Source: FEN-299 sp963717945
GTDB taxonomy: Bacteria; Acidobacteriota; Vicinamibacteria; Vicinamibacterales; Fen-181
Length of the DNA stretch: 64,000 nt
Direction: 5' to 3'
NCBI GenBank assembly: GCA_963717945.1
Contig: CAVQXT010000007.1
Coordinates: 186,001 to 250,000, forward strand
Position numbers and translations under genes: made by a program. Below, piece by piece: positions 14,466-24,950 of this stretch. The notes under the pieces were generated by a model. The model saw only the letters and a program-made list of their open reading frames with translations, did no database searches and was not told the DNA's origin. The stretch's first letter is position 1. Every line of letters starts with the position of its first letter.

Positions 14466-16556
14466 TTACTCCTCTTCCTCCGCCGCCTCGCCCTTCTCGG
14501 CCCTGTAGGCGGCGATGATCTTCGACTGGATGTGCGTCGGCACCTCTTCGTAGTGCGAGTACTCCATGTGGTAGGACCCGCGCCCGCCGGTGGCCGAGGT
14601 GAGCTGCTGCTCGTAGGTCAGCATCTCCGACATCGGGACCTGCGCCTTGATGACGGTCATGCCGCCGCGCGTGTCCATGCCGGCGATGCGGCCCCGGCGC
14701 CCGTTGAGGTCGCCCATCAGGTCGCCCGCGAAGTCGGACGGCGCGTAGACCTCGACGTTCATGATCGGCTCGAGGATCGTCGGCTTGCAGCGCGTCATCG
14801 CGTCCTTGAACGCCAGGCGCCCGGCCATCTTGAACGACAGCTCGTTCGAGTCCACGTCGTGGTACTTGCCGTCGGTCAGGGTCACCCTGAAATCGACCAC
14901 GGGGTAGCCGGCCAGGTAGCCGCGTATCCGCGTGTCCTGGATCCCCTTCTCGACCGCGGGGCGGAACGTCTGCGGGATGGCGCCGCCGAAGATGTCGTCC
15001 ACGAACTCGAAGTCGGACCCGCGCGGCAGCGGCTCCATCCGGATGGAGCAGTCGCCGAACTGGCCGTGGCCTCCCGTCTGCTTCTTGTGCCGGCCGTGGG
15101 CTTCGGTCGCCGCCGTGATCGTCTCCCGGTACGGGATCTTCGGCGGCTTGAGGTTCACCTCGACGCCGAACCGGCGCTTGAGCTTGGCGACGGTCACCTC
15201 GATGTGGAGCTGGCCCTGGCCCGAGAGCAGCAGCTCCTTGGTCTGCATGTCCCGGCTCGACCGGATCGTCGGATCCTCTTCCTGCAGGCGCTGGAGCGAC
15301 GAGCTGATCTTGTCCTCGTCGCCGCGGCTCTTCGGCTCGATGGCGTAGGAGAGCACCGGCTCGGGGAACTTCATCGGCGTGAAGGCCACGCCGCCCTTGT
15401 CGGTCAGCGTGTCGTTGGTCACCGTCTCCTTCAGCTTGGCGACGGCGCCCATGTCCCCGGCCTTGATCTCGGGCACGTCGGTCTGCGTCTTGCCCTGCAT
15501 CAGCGTGAGGTGCCCCAGGCGCTCCGGCGTCTCCTTCGTCAGGTTGTAGACCGTCGTGTCGGCCTTGAGCGACCCGCTCATCACGCGGAACATGCTGATC
15601 CGCCCGGCGAACGGGTCCGCCACCGTCTTCCACACGAAGGCCGCGTAAGGCCCGCCGTCGGCCGCCAGCACCTCGACGGTCTGCCCGCCCTTGGTGCCCG
15701 TCATCGGGCGCTCGGAGGGCGCCGGCACGTAGGCGATCAGCGCGTCGAGCAGCGGCTGGATGCCGATGTTGAGAGTCGAGGACGTGCAGAACAGCGGGAA
15801 CACCTTGCGGTCGAGCACCGCCTTCCGCAGGCCGCCCACCAGCTCGTCCTGCGTGAGCGTGCCCGCCTCGAAGAACTTCTCCATCAGCGAGTCGTCGGCC
15901 TCGGCCACCATCTCGATGAGGGCGTCGCGCGCCGCCTTCGCGTCGCCAGCCATCTCGGAGGGCACCGGCTCCTCCTTCATCTTGCCGCTGCCGTCGGTCT
16001 CGAAGACGTAGGCCTTCATCCCGACCAGGTCCACCACGCCGCGGAACGCCTTCTCCTCGCCGATCGGCATCTGGACCGGTGTCACGAACCGCCCGAACGA
16101 GGCGGTCAGCGAGTCCAACGTCCGGCTCAGGCTCGCGCGCTCGCGGTCCAGCCGGTTCACCACCACCAGCCGCGGCAGGCCGTCCTGCTCCGCGGCCTCC
16201 CACACCTTCTCGGTCTGGACCTCGACGCCGGACACCGCGTCGACGACGACCAGGGCGGCGTCGCTCACCCGCATCGCGGCCAGCGTGTCGCTCAGGAAGT
16301 TGCCGAAGCCCGGCGTGTCGACCAGGTTGATCTTGTGCTTGTTCCACTCGGCGTAGGCGAGACTGGCGGCGAGGGTGTGCTTGCGGGAAACCTCTTCCTC
16401 GTCGAAGTCGGTCACCGTCGTCCCATCGTCCACCTGGCCGAACCGGTTGACCATCCCCGCGTCGAAGAGGATGGCGGCGGCGAGCTGCGTCTTGCCTGCG
16501 CCGGAATGGCCGGCGATGGTGACGTTCCTGATGCTGGCGGCGTCGTAGACCTTCAT
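14466..16556 (-). CDS. Divergent elongation factor G paralogue
   Basis: The start codon at 16554-16556 gives 696 residues, MKVYDAASIRNVTIAGHSGA; upstream in-frame codons lie in GC-rich leader. The EF-G domain order is present: G domain, domain II, then III-V with MRMEPLPRGSDFEFVDDIFG-like and the end region AGMDTRGGMTVIKAQVPM. The GTPase motifs are altered: P-loop GHSGAGKTQ, no DxxEQERGITI switch I, and DTPGF84 where canonical EF-G has DTPGH. It resembles the EF-G-like/EF-G2 group. Whether it translocates, recycles or is regulatory is unknown. The main fusA is not in this window. Confidence 0.9.
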   Translation of the reverse strand: MKVYDAASIRNVTIAGHSGAGKTQLAAAILFDAGMVNRFGQVDDGTTVTDFDEEEVSRKHTLAASLAYAEWNKHKINLVDTPGFGNFLSDTLAAMRVSDAALVVVDAVSGVEVQTEKVWEAAEQDGLPRLVVVNRLDRERASLSRTLDSLTASFGRFVTPVQMPIGEEKAFRGVVDLVGMKAYVFETDGSGKMKEEPVPSEMAGDAKAARDALIEMVAEADDSLMEKFFEAGTLTQDELVGGLRKAVLDRKVFPLFCTSSTLNIGIQPLLDALIAYVPAPSERPMTGTKGGQTVEVLAADGGPYAAFVWKTVADPFAGRISMFRVMSGSLKADTTVYNLTKETPERLGHLTLMQGKTQTDVPEIKAGDMGAVAKLKETVTNDTLTDKGGVAFTPMKFPEPVLSYAIEPKSRGDEDKISSSLQRLQEEDPTIRSSRDMQTKELLLSGQGQLHIEVTVAKLKRRFGVEVNLKPPKIPYRETITAATEAHGRHKKQTGGHGQFGDCSIRMEPLPRGSDFEFVDDIFGGAIPQTFRPAVEKGIQDTRIRGYLAGYPVVDFRVTLTDGKYHDVDSNELSFKMAGRLAFKDAMTRCKPTILEPIMNVEVYAPSDFAGDLMGDLNGRRGRIAGMDTRGGMTVIKAQVPMSEMLTYEQQLTSATGGRGSYHMEYSHYEEVPTHIQSKIIAAYRAEKGEAAEEEE

Positions 16557-16689
16557 AGGCGGCAATCCTCCTGCCCGGCGCGCCTGGCGCGCTGCCCCCG
16601 GGATGGGTTCGTGGCTCGTGCGGCACGCGGGGACACAACCGCCCCGGGCCTGGGGGGCGCAAACGCCAATCATATCATCGGAATGCAGC

Positions 16690-16876
16690 GGCTGACCGGC
16701 CCCTGGGCAGTGGCGCAGGCCTGAAGGCCTGCGCTATCTGGGAACCTCCGCAAGGTCCGCCGATAGCGCAGGGCTTCAGCCCGTACCGCTGCCAAGGTTC
16801 AGCCGATAGCGCAGGGCTTCAGCCCCGTACCGCTGCCAAGGTTCAGCCGATAGCGCAGGGCTTCAGCCCTGCGCTA
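16690..16876. repeat. Tandem 43-44 bp repeat with GGGCTTCAGCCC hairpins
   Basis: Units starting CGATAGCGCAGGGCTTCAGC begin at 16761, 16804 and 16848, giving periods of 43 and 44 bp. Each contains the small hairpin GGGCTTCAGCCC. A related hairpin GCGCAGGCCTGAAGGCCTGCGC lies at 16713-16734. The last unit ends in AGCGCAGGGCTTCAGCCCTGCGCT and touches the stop codon of the minus-strand permease gene at 16874. Nothing else is seen in the gap 16557-16873. Confidence 0.8.
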
Positions 16877-18139
16877 TTCGTATCTCAGCGCTTCGATCGG
16901 GTCGAGGCGCGAGGCCCGGAAGGCGGGGAAGAGGCCGAAGAAGATGCCGACGCCGCCCGAGAAGGCGAAGCCGACGGCGAACGACCACCAGGGCATCGAG
17001 ACGGGCAACGGGGTGAAGGCGCGGACGCTCAGGCCGACGCCGGCGCCGATCAGGCAGCCGAGAATGCCGCCCACCGAGGTCAGCACCACCGCCTCGAGCA
17101 GGAACTGCCAGAGGATCTCCCGCCGGCGGGCGCCGAGCGCCTTGCGCACGCCGATCTCGCGCGTCCGCTCGGTCACCGAGATCATCATGATCGCCATCAC
17201 GCCGATGCCGCCGACCATCAGGGCGATCGACGAGATCACGACCAGCGCCAGGTAGATCGCCCCGGTCGCCTGGTCGAAGAACTTCATCGCCATGTCCTGC
17301 GTGGAGACGTCGAAGTCGCTGGGCTGGTTCAGCTTCAGGCGGTGCCGGATCCGCAACGTGGTCTCCACGTCACGCATCGCCACGTCGCGCGACACGCCGT
17401 CGCGGGGCACCGCGAAGATCTGGACGGACCGTCCCATGCGCCGGTTCTCCCCGCGCGACACCGCGCCGAACGTCCGGGCGAAGCTGCTATGGGGAATGAC
17501 CGCGAGGGAGTCCACGTTGGTCAGGCCGCCCACCGACGGCCGCGGGGCCGCGACGCCGATCACCGTGTACGCCGTGTTGCCGATGCGGACGATCTTCCCC
17601 AGCGGGTCCGTGCTCAGGAAGAACGCCTTGTAGGGGTCCTGGCCGAGGACGACGACGTTGCGGCCGTGCCGGACCTCGTTCTCGGTGAAGGACCGCCCCT
17701 GCTCGATCTTCACGAAGTTCACGTCGATGTAGTCCGCCGTCGCGCCGAGAATCGCGATCGACTGCGTGCGCTCGTTCCGGTAGAAGATCCGCTGCTGGGC
17801 CGAGACAATCGCCGCCACCGACTGCAGCGAGGGATTGGACTCCTTGAGGACGGCCGCGTCCTCGATCGTCAGGTTCGGCCGGCTCATCAGGACCTTGCGG
17901 TCCACGCCCGACCCGGCGCTCACGAAGCCGACCCGCTGAACGATGATCGTGCTCGGTCCCAGCTCGCGGATCATGTCCCGGAAGGAGTCGTCGAACCCGC
18001 GGATGATCGAGCTCATCCCGACAATCGCGGTGATGCCGATGACGACACCGAGGACGGTGAGCGCCGAGCGCATCTTGTTTCCCCGGATCGTCCCCAGGGC
18101 CATTCCCACGGTGTCGGTGATCAGCGCGACTCTTACCAT
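16874..18139 (-). CDS. MacB-like ABC transporter permease
   Basis: A 421-residue membrane protein with MacB architecture but no ATPase domain. It has an N-terminal TM helix (about residues 21-42, KMRSALTVLGVVIGITAIVG), a periplasmic MacB core domain (residues 50-280), and three C-terminal TM helices of the FtsX domain with the coupling motif TREIGVRKALGARRREILWQ. It would take part in mechanotransmission-type export with the adaptor upstream. The paralogous permease at 18222-19442 lies immediately upstream on the same strand, separated by a repeat. No ATP-binding subunit is adjacent. Confidence 0.93.
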   Translation of the reverse strand: MVRVALITDTVGMALGTIRGNKMRSALTVLGVVIGITAIVGMSSIIRGFDDSFRDMIRELGPSTIIVQRVGFVSAGSGVDRKVLMSRPNLTIEDAAVLKESNPSLQSVAAIVSAQQRIFYRNERTQSIAILGATADYIDVNFVKIEQGRSFTENEVRHGRNVVVLGQDPYKAFFLSTDPLGKIVRIGNTAYTVIGVAAPRPSVGGLTNVDSLAVIPHSSFARTFGAVSRGENRRMGRSVQIFAVPRDGVSRDVAMRDVETTLRIRHRLKLNQPSDFDVSTQDMAMKFFDQATGAIYLALVVISSIALMVGGIGVMAIMMISVTERTREIGVRKALGARRREILWQFLLEAVVLTSVGGILGCLIGAGVGLSVRAFTPLPVSMPWWSFAVGFAFSGGVGIFFGLFPAFRASRLDPIEALRYE

Positions 18140-18149
18140 CGTGTATTCC

Positions 18150-18215
18150 GTAGGATTCAGGAGTCAGGATTCAGGAGTCAGTCCGCTCCGAATCCCGAAT
18201 CCTGATTCCCGAATC
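18150..18215. repeat. Heptamer repeat hairpin, GATTCAG family, between two permease genes
   Basis: The left array GATTCAG GAGTCAG GATTCAG GAGTCAG (18154-18181) faces a right array CGAATCC CGAATCC TGATTCC CGAATCC TG (about 18190-18219). Both arms keep a strict 7-nt period. It is one of the clearest copies. Confidence 0.82.
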
Positions 18216-18221
18216 CTGCAA

Positions 18222-19442
<1,221 letters not shown>

Positions 19443-19455
19443 GGGATGGCGATCC

Positions 19456-19500
19456 GGGCGGCCACAAGGGCCGCTTCACACGGGCGGCCACAAGGGCCGC
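19456..19500. repeat. Direct repeat GGGCGGCCACAAGGGCCGC
   Basis: Two identical 19-bp copies lie at 19456-19474 and 19482-19500, period 26. Each is an imperfect hairpin (GGGCGGCC ACAA GGGCCGC). It fills the gap between the permease gene and the adaptor gene. Confidence 0.7.
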
Positions 19501-19502
19501 CC

Positions 19503-20828
19503 CTACTTGCCCTCGACCTTGACCTGGGTGCCGTCGCTGAGCGTCCGCACCGAGGTGAACGGCCCCGTGATCACGCGGTCGCCGGCCTTCAGGCCCTCGA
19601 GCACCTCGAAGTACTTGTCGCCCGCGATGCCCGTCTTCACCTGGACGAACTGCGCCTTGTTGTCCTTGTCGAGGATGAAGACCCCCTCGGTCTCCTTCTT
19701 CTTGAAGCCGGGCTTCAGCTCGGCCGCCTCGACCGTGCCGGACGTGGGCCGCGCGCCCTTCTGGGGCTTGGGCGCCTTGACCACCTTGCCCTGCGGATCG
19801 AACGTCAGCTCGCGCACCGTCAGCGCCTGGATCGGCACCGACACGGCGTTCTCCCGCGTCGCGGTCGTGATGTCCGCCGTGCAGGTGAAGCCGGGGCGCA
19901 CCTCCGGGATCTGGCCGTCGAGCGTCACCACCACCTTGAACGTCGTCGCCTGACGAACCGCCGAGGACGTGCTGGTCGCGTTGATCGGGCTGTTGCCGAT
20001 TTCGGTGACCTTCGCGGTGAAGGTCCGGTCGGGCAGCGCGTCGATGGTGACCTTCGCCGTCTGGCCGAGCTTGACGTTGGGGATGTCGGTCTCGTCCACC
20101 TCGATCTCGGCCTCGATGATCGACATGTCGGCGACGATCAGCAGGACGACGCTCGGGTTGTTGGTGAACCCGACCACCGCCTGTTCCCCCTCCTCGACGT
20201 TCCGCTTGGTGACGATGCCGTCGATGGGCGACTCGATGGTGACCCGGCTCAGGTCGTGCTGCACCGATTCGAGGTCGGCCTGCTGGCTGCGGATCCGCTG
20301 ATCGGCCGCGGCCACGGCCTGCTCGGCCGTCCTGACCTCGCCGCGCCGGAGCGTGGCGTTGTCGCGCGCCTGCTCCAGGGCCTGCTTGGTCGCCAGGTGG
20401 TCCGTGTCCAGGCGGAGCTGCCGCGCCAGCTCGTCGTCGGCGAGCTTCTGGTTGATCTTCGCGTTCTCGAGCGTCAGCCGGGCCTGCTGCAGGGCGATCC
20501 GCTGCCCCTCGAGCCCGGCCTCGCTGATCTGCAGCCGGCTGCGCACCGCCCGCGGGTCGATCTGGAGAAGGAACTGGCCGGTCTTCACCCGGTCGCCCTC
20601 TTCGACCGAGAGCTTGACCACCTTGCCCGACACCTCGGAGGTGATGTTGACCGTCCGCCGCGCGCGGACCGTCCCGGAGGCCGACACGATCGCCTCGAGG
20701 CTCCGCGCCTTGACCGCCTCGGCGGTGACCGTCGGCCCCTCGGTCTTCTTGAACGCGAAGTTGGCCCAGATCATGGCTCCGACGACGACGACCAGCCCCA
20801 AACCGATAAGTACCTTCTTACGCGTCAT
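19503..20828 (-). CDS. Periplasmic adaptor (MacA/HlyD-type membrane fusion protein)
   Basis: A 441-residue protein with an N-terminal membrane anchor (VLIGLGLVVVVGAMIWANF), a biotinyl-lipoyl half (SGTVRARRTVNITSEVSGKV), a long alpha-hairpin coiled coil of about residues 95-190, and beta-barrel and membrane-proximal domains. It is expected to bridge the MacB-like permeases to an outer-membrane channel. The start overlaps the Yip1-like gene stop (20825-20828), so the order Yip1-adaptor-permease-permease is an operon. Confidence 0.92.
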   Translation of the reverse strand: MTRKKVLIGLGLVVVVGAMIWANFAFKKTEGPTVTAEAVKARSLEAIVSASGTVRARRTVNITSEVSGKVVKLSVEEGDRVKTGQFLLQIDPRAVRSRLQISEAGLEGQRIALQQARLTLENAKINQKLADDELARQLRLDTDHLATKQALEQARDNATLRRGEVRTAEQAVAAADQRIRSQQADLESVQHDLSRVTIESPIDGIVTKRNVEEGEQAVVGFTNNPSVVLLIVADMSIIEAEIEVDETDIPNVKLGQTAKVTIDALPDRTFTAKVTEIGNSPINATSTSSAVRQATTFKVVVTLDGQIPEVRPGFTCTADITTATRENAVSVPIQALTVRELTFDPQGKVVKAPKPQKGARPTSGTVEAAELKPGFKKKETEGVFILDKDNKAQFVQVKTGIAGDKYFEVLEGLKAGDRVITGPFTSVRTLSDGTQVKVEGK

Positions 20829-21565
20829 GAAGAGCTCCGCATGGCCATGAAGGCCGCAAACGCGATCGCGATCACCCCGTACACGGCAAACAGCCCGGCC
20901 GCCACGTTACGGGTCTTCTTCCGGTAACACACGGCCAGACCGATGGCCAGGACCATCACCCACCAGACGACGAACACGTCCACCATGCCCGCGAAGCGGG
21001 CGAGGAAGTTCCCCTCGGGCAGGAACGGGAGGAACACGCCCAGGTTGGTCGCGCTCGAGAGCGACTCCCGGAAGTAGTTGACCGGCGTCATGATCAGCGC
21101 GCCGACCGCCGAAACCACCGACGAGTGGACGACGATGGCGAATACCTGCTTGAAGGCGGCTTGCCCTCCTATCGCGGAGAACACCAGGAACAGGATGCCC
21201 GCGAGCACGGCCCATATCCCGAGCGAGAAGACGACGATGCTCACGGCCGACAGCGCCACGCGCCATGGCGGCGGCTCCATGATGCTCTTGCGCATGCCCT
21301 CGTACATCTGGTCGCTGACCTTGAAGCCGAAGGCCTCGGTCTTCCGGACCGCCTCGTCGAGCGTGGCCTTGCGCCCGATGTCGGTCGACTGGAACCACAT
21401 CTGGCTCCCGCCCGAGACCGCGATCACGATGAGGGCGACGACCAGCCACGTCGGCTTGGCCACCACCGCCCGAAACGTCTCGGTGGGCGACAGCAGGATG
21501 CCGAAGATCCGTGCGACGGGGTCCTTCACGGGCACGGGCGGTGCGGTGACGGTCGAGTCGGTCAT
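20825..21565 (-). CDS. Yip1-like integral membrane protein
   Basis: The ATG at 21563-21565 gives 246 residues starting MTDSTVTAPPVPVKDPVARI. Five to six hydrophobic segments can be seen (for example ALIVIAVSGG, WAVLAGILFLVFSAIGG, VFVVWWVMVLAIGLAV). A short N-terminal segment of the type IFGILLSPTETFRAVVAKPT is typical of bacterial Yip1 (PF04893) proteins. Its role is unknown; in many acidobacterial genomes such proteins lie beside ABC exporter genes (recalled). It is the first gene of the minus-strand exporter operon. Confidence 0.82.
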   Translation of the reverse strand: MTDSTVTAPPVPVKDPVARIFGILLSPTETFRAVVAKPTWLVVALIVIAVSGGSQMWFQSTDIGRKATLDEAVRKTEAFGFKVSDQMYEGMRKSIMEPPPWRVALSAVSIVVFSLGIWAVLAGILFLVFSAIGGQAAFKQVFAIVVHSSVVSAVGALIMTPVNYFRESLSSATNLGVFLPFLPEGNFLARFAGMVDVFVVWWVMVLAIGLAVCYRKKTRNVAAGLFAVYGVIAIAFAAFMAMRSSS

Positions 21566-21925
21566 GATGGGCGATCCTTCCTCCGGGGGCAAACACGTGA
21601 TTTTACCCCTTCTCGGCATATACGGATTCCGCGGCCCGGATGTTTCCGCCGGCCGGGCGAAAATCCAGGCGATCCGCGGCCCCTGGCCGGCGCGCGGAGC
21701 GGGCGCCGATGCCGTTTGTCGGCAAGGAGTTGTCCCCGGCTGAAGAAGAAGGCCCCCTGCCTCTACAGCGGCGGTCGCTGCCGGCCGACAAGATCACAGA
21801 CTACGGGGAGCCGGTGTGTCCCCGTGCGTCGGCGGCTACTCGGGTCTCTCGGGGGTGGCTGGGGCCGCTGCCCGCTGGGGCCGGCGTGACGCCCGTCAAT
21901 CGTCGGAGTGAGGTTGTAGCTGACC
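21566..21925. other. Divergent intergenic region between exporter operon and pilB
   Basis: These 360 bp separate two divergent operons and should hold both promoters. An AT-richer patch lies at about 21596-21625 (ACGTGATTTTACCCC, GGCATATACGG). No convincing -35/-10 pair, sigma-54 site or known riboswitch was recognised. Short open frames here are not supported by codon pattern or family. Confidence 0.5.
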
Positions 21926-23674
21926 ATGGCGGTTCGGATAGGCGAACTCCTCCTCAAGGAGAAACGGATCTCCCCCGATCAGCTCCAGGAGGCCTTGAAC
22001 GCTCAAAAGGCCACCGGGGGCAAGCTGGGGTCGAGCCTCGTCAAACTGGGGTTCGTCGCCGACGAGGAGATCACCGCCATCCTCAGCCGCCAGTACGGCG
22101 TCCCCTCGATCAGCCTCGAGGACTTCGAGATCGATTCGGCGGTCATCAAGCTGGTGCCCTTCGAGACCGCCCAGAAATACCAGGTCCTCCCGCTCAGCCG
22201 GTCCGGCGCGACGCTCACCATCGCGATGGCCGACCCGACCAACGTCTTCGCCATGGACGACATCAAGTTCATGACGGGGTACAACGTCGAGCCGGTCGTG
22301 GCCTCGGAGTCGGCGGTCCTGGCGGCGATCGGCAAGTACTACAACCAGGGTTCCCGGACCAACGGCGGCAACGGGCAGCCGAGCGCGCTCGACTTCGCCA
22401 ACCAGGCGCTGCAGGACCTGCCGCTGGTGGACGCCTCCGACGTCGAGGTGCTCGAGGAGCTCGAGGAGATCAGCGTCGAGGCGCTGGCCAGGCAGGGCGA
22501 GGAGGCGCCGGTCATCCGGCTGGTCAACGTGATGCTGATGTCGGCCATCTCCCGCGGGGCGAGCGACATTCACATCGAGCCGTACGAGAAGGACCTCCGG
22601 GTCCGGTACCGCATCGACGGCGTGCTGTACAACGTCATGGCGCCGCCGCTCAAGCTGCGCGACCCGATCGTCTCGCGCGTCAAGATCATGGCGAAGCTCG
22701 ACATCGCCGAGAAGCGGCTCCCGCAGGACGGGCGCATCAAGATCCGGTTCAACGAGGGCGGCCAGAACAAGGAGATCGACTTCCGGGTCTCCTGCCTGCC
22801 GACGCTGTTCGGCGAGAAGATCGTCCTCCGCCTGCTCGACCGCGACAAGCTGATGCTCGACATGACCCGGCTCGGCTTCGAGCCGGAGTCGCTGGCGCGG
22901 TACAACGACGCCATCGACCGGCCCTGGGGGATGGTGCTGGTCACCGGGCCGACCGGCAGCGGGAAGACCAACACCCTCTACTCGTCGATCTCGAAGTTGA
23001 ACACGCCGGGCACCAACATCATCACCGCCGAGGACCCGGTCGAGTTCAACCTGTCGGGGGTCAACCAGGTGCAGATCCGCGAGGGGATCGGTCTCACCTT
23101 CGCCGCGGCCCTCCGCGCCTTCCTCCGCCAGGACCCGAACATCATCCTGGTCGGCGAGATCCGCGACTTCGAGACGGCCGAGATCGGCATCAAGGCGGCG
23201 CTCACCGGCCACCTCGTGCTCTCCACGCTGCACACCAACGACGCGCCGAGCACGATCAACCGGCTGATCAACATGGGGATCGAGCCGTTCCTGGTGGCCA
23301 GCTCCGTCAACCTGATTTGCGCGCAGCGGCTCGTGCGGCGCGTGTGCAAGGCCTGCGCGGAGCCGGTGGCGGTGCCGGCCCCGACGCTGATGAAGATCGG
23401 GTACGACCCCGACGATGCGGCCACCCTCGAGCCGGTCAAGGGCCGGGGGTGCGAGCGGTGCGGCTACACCGGCTTCAAGGGGCGCGTCGGCCTCTACGAA
23501 GTCATGGACGTCGACGACGAGATCAAGGAACTGATCCTGCTCGGCGCGAGCGGTCTCGAGCTGAGGAAGAAGGCAATCGAGCGCGGCATGGTCTCGCTCC
23601 GCCAGAGCGGCCTTCGCAAGGTGAAGGACGGGCTGACGACGATCGAGGAAGTGCTGCGGGAAACGGTGACCTAA
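21926..23674 (+). CDS. pilB: Type IV pilus extension ATPase PilB
   Basis: A 582-residue protein with an N-terminal MshEN/GSPII_E domain (residues 1-150), then the secretion ATPase core. It has Walker A GPTGSGKTN (about residue 339), an Asp box, Walker B (ILVGEIRDFETAEIG), a His box (LSTLHTNDAPSTINRL), and a zinc tetracysteine CKAC...CERC at residues 472-515. It powers pilin polymerisation from the inner membrane. pilT starts 3 nt after the stop. Confidence 0.97.
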   Translation: MAVRIGELLLKEKRISPDQLQEALNAQKATGGKLGSSLVKLGFVADEEITAILSRQYGVPSISLEDFEIDSAVIKLVPFETAQKYQVLPLSRSGATLTIAMADPTNVFAMDDIKFMTGYNVEPVVASESAVLAAIGKYYNQGSRTNGGNGQPSALDFANQALQDLPLVDASDVEVLEELEEISVEALARQGEEAPVIRLVNVMLMSAISRGASDIHIEPYEKDLRVRYRIDGVLYNVMAPPLKLRDPIVSRVKIMAKLDIAEKRLPQDGRIKIRFNEGGQNKEIDFRVSCLPTLFGEKIVLRLLDRDKLMLDMTRLGFEPESLARYNDAIDRPWGMVLVTGPTGSGKTNTLYSSISKLNTPGTNIITAEDPVEFNLSGVNQVQIREGIGLTFAAALRAFLRQDPNIILVGEIRDFETAEIGIKAALTGHLVLSTLHTNDAPSTINRLINMGIEPFLVASSVNLICAQRLVRRVCKACAEPVAVPAPTLMKIGYDPDDAATLEPVKGRGCERCGYTGFKGRVGLYEVMDVDDEIKELILLGASGLELRKKAIERGMVSLRQSGLRKVKDGLTTIEEVLRETVT

Positions 23675-23677
23675 GCG

Positions 23678-24814
23678 ATGACCACCCTGCCCGAACTGCT
23701 GAAGACGACCGTGGACATGTCGGGATCCGACCTCCACATCACCACGGCCACGCCGCCGCAGGTGCGCGTCAACGGGAAGCTGCAGCGGCTGCCGATGCCC
23801 GACCTCACGGCGGCCGACACCAAGCAGCTCATCTACAGCGTGCTCACCGACGCCCAGAAGAAGCGCTTCGAGGAGACGCTGGAGCTCGACTTCTCGTTCG
23901 GCGTCCGGGGCCTGGCGCGGTTCCGGTGCAACGTGTTCAACCAGCGGGGCGCGGTGGCCGGCGTCTACCGCCTCATCCCGGAGCGGATTCCGTCGCTCGA
24001 CGAGCTCGGGCTGCCGCCCATCATCGTCAAGCTGGCCGAGAAGCCGCGCGGGCTCATCCTGGTGACCGGGCCGACCGGGAGCGGGAAGTCCACCACCCTG
24101 GCCGCGATGCTCGACAAGATCAACCGCGAGCGCCACGACCACATCCTCACGATCGAGGACCCGATCGAGTACATCCACCAGCACCGCGGCTGCCTGGTGA
24201 ACCAGCGCGAGGTCCACAGCGACACGCAGGCGTTCACCGCCGCGCTCCGGGCCGCGCTGCGCGAGGACCCGGACATCGTGCTCATCGGCGAGATGCGCGA
24301 CCTCGAGACGGTCGAATCGGCGCTCCGGATCGCCGAGACCGGCCACCTGACGTTCGCCACGCTGCACACCAACTCGGCGGCCCAGACGATCAACCGCATC
24401 ATCGACATCTTCCCGGCCCACCAGCAGAGCCAGATCCGGACGCAGCTCTCGCTCGTGCTCGAGGGGATCGTCTGTCAGTCGCTGCTGCCGCGCGCGGACC
24501 GGCCGGGGCGCGTGGTGGCGACCGAGATCCTGGTGCCGACCTCCGCGATCCGGAACCTGATCCGCGAGGACAAGGTCCACCAGATCTACTCGTCGATGCA
24601 GACCGGCCAGGAGAAGGTCGGGATGCAGACGTTCAACCAGTCGCTCGCCACGCTCGCCCTCAGCCGCCAGATCACGAGGGAGATGGCCATCAGCGCCTCC
24701 TCCCACCGGGACGAGCTGCTGGAAATGCTCAGCCGCGGCGTCGGCGTCGTCGCCGGGGCTGGGCTCGGGCGGACGGCCGGGGCGAGAGTGGCGGGGTCGG
24801 CGGTGAAACGGTAG
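23678..24814 (+). CDS. pilT: Type IV pilus retraction ATPase PilT
   Basis: A 378-residue protein with PilT signatures: Walker A GPTGSGKST (about residue 131), Walker B VLIGEMRDLETVESAL, the His box and the PilT-specific AIRNLIREDKVHQIYSSMQT motif near residue 290. It depolymerises pili and drives twitching motility. The last 30 residues (Gly/Ala-rich) are unconserved. Its close spacing to pilB suggests co-transcription. Confidence 0.97.
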   Translation: MTTLPELLKTTVDMSGSDLHITTATPPQVRVNGKLQRLPMPDLTAADTKQLIYSVLTDAQKKRFEETLELDFSFGVRGLARFRCNVFNQRGAVAGVYRLIPERIPSLDELGLPPIIVKLAEKPRGLILVTGPTGSGKSTTLAAMLDKINRERHDHILTIEDPIEYIHQHRGCLVNQREVHSDTQAFTAALRAALREDPDIVLIGEMRDLETVESALRIAETGHLTFATLHTNSAAQTINRIIDIFPAHQQSQIRTQLSLVLEGIVCQSLLPRADRPGRVVATEILVPTSAIRNLIREDKVHQIYSSMQTGQEKVGMQTFNQSLATLALSRQITREMAISASSHRDELLEMLSRGVGVVAGAGLGRTAGARVAGSAVKR

Positions 24815-24819
24815 GCAGC

Positions 24820-24945
24820 ATCTGTAGGGCGACCCTTTAGGGTTGCCTACAAGGGGCCTAGTGGTCAGTGGCTAGTGGCTGGTGGTCAGACGTAAGGCGT
24901 AAGGCGTAAGGCGCGAGGCGTGAGCCGTAAGGCGGCTAGGACGGA
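24820..24945. repeat. Composite repeat: CCCTTTAGGG hairpin, CAGTGGC heptamers and GTAAGGC heptamers
   Basis: The gap pilT-pilC holds three repeat types in series. GTAGGGCGACCCTTTAGGGTT with GCCTAC (24825-24851) is a small hairpin also seen at 52308-52331. TAGTGGTCAGTGGCTAGTGG (24859-24878) belongs to the CAGTGGC family without its inverted half. GTAAGGC GTAAGGC GTAAGGC GCGAGGC GTGAGCC GTAAGGC (about 24894-24935) is a fifth heptamer family. Confidence 0.75.
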
Positions 24946-24950
24946 GGAAC

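Noticed and set aside
21640..24840. 1066-codon open frame overlapping pilB and pilT
   Set aside because: It is a shifted frame of two well-recognised ATPases. Its translation is Arg/Gly/Pro-rich without domains.
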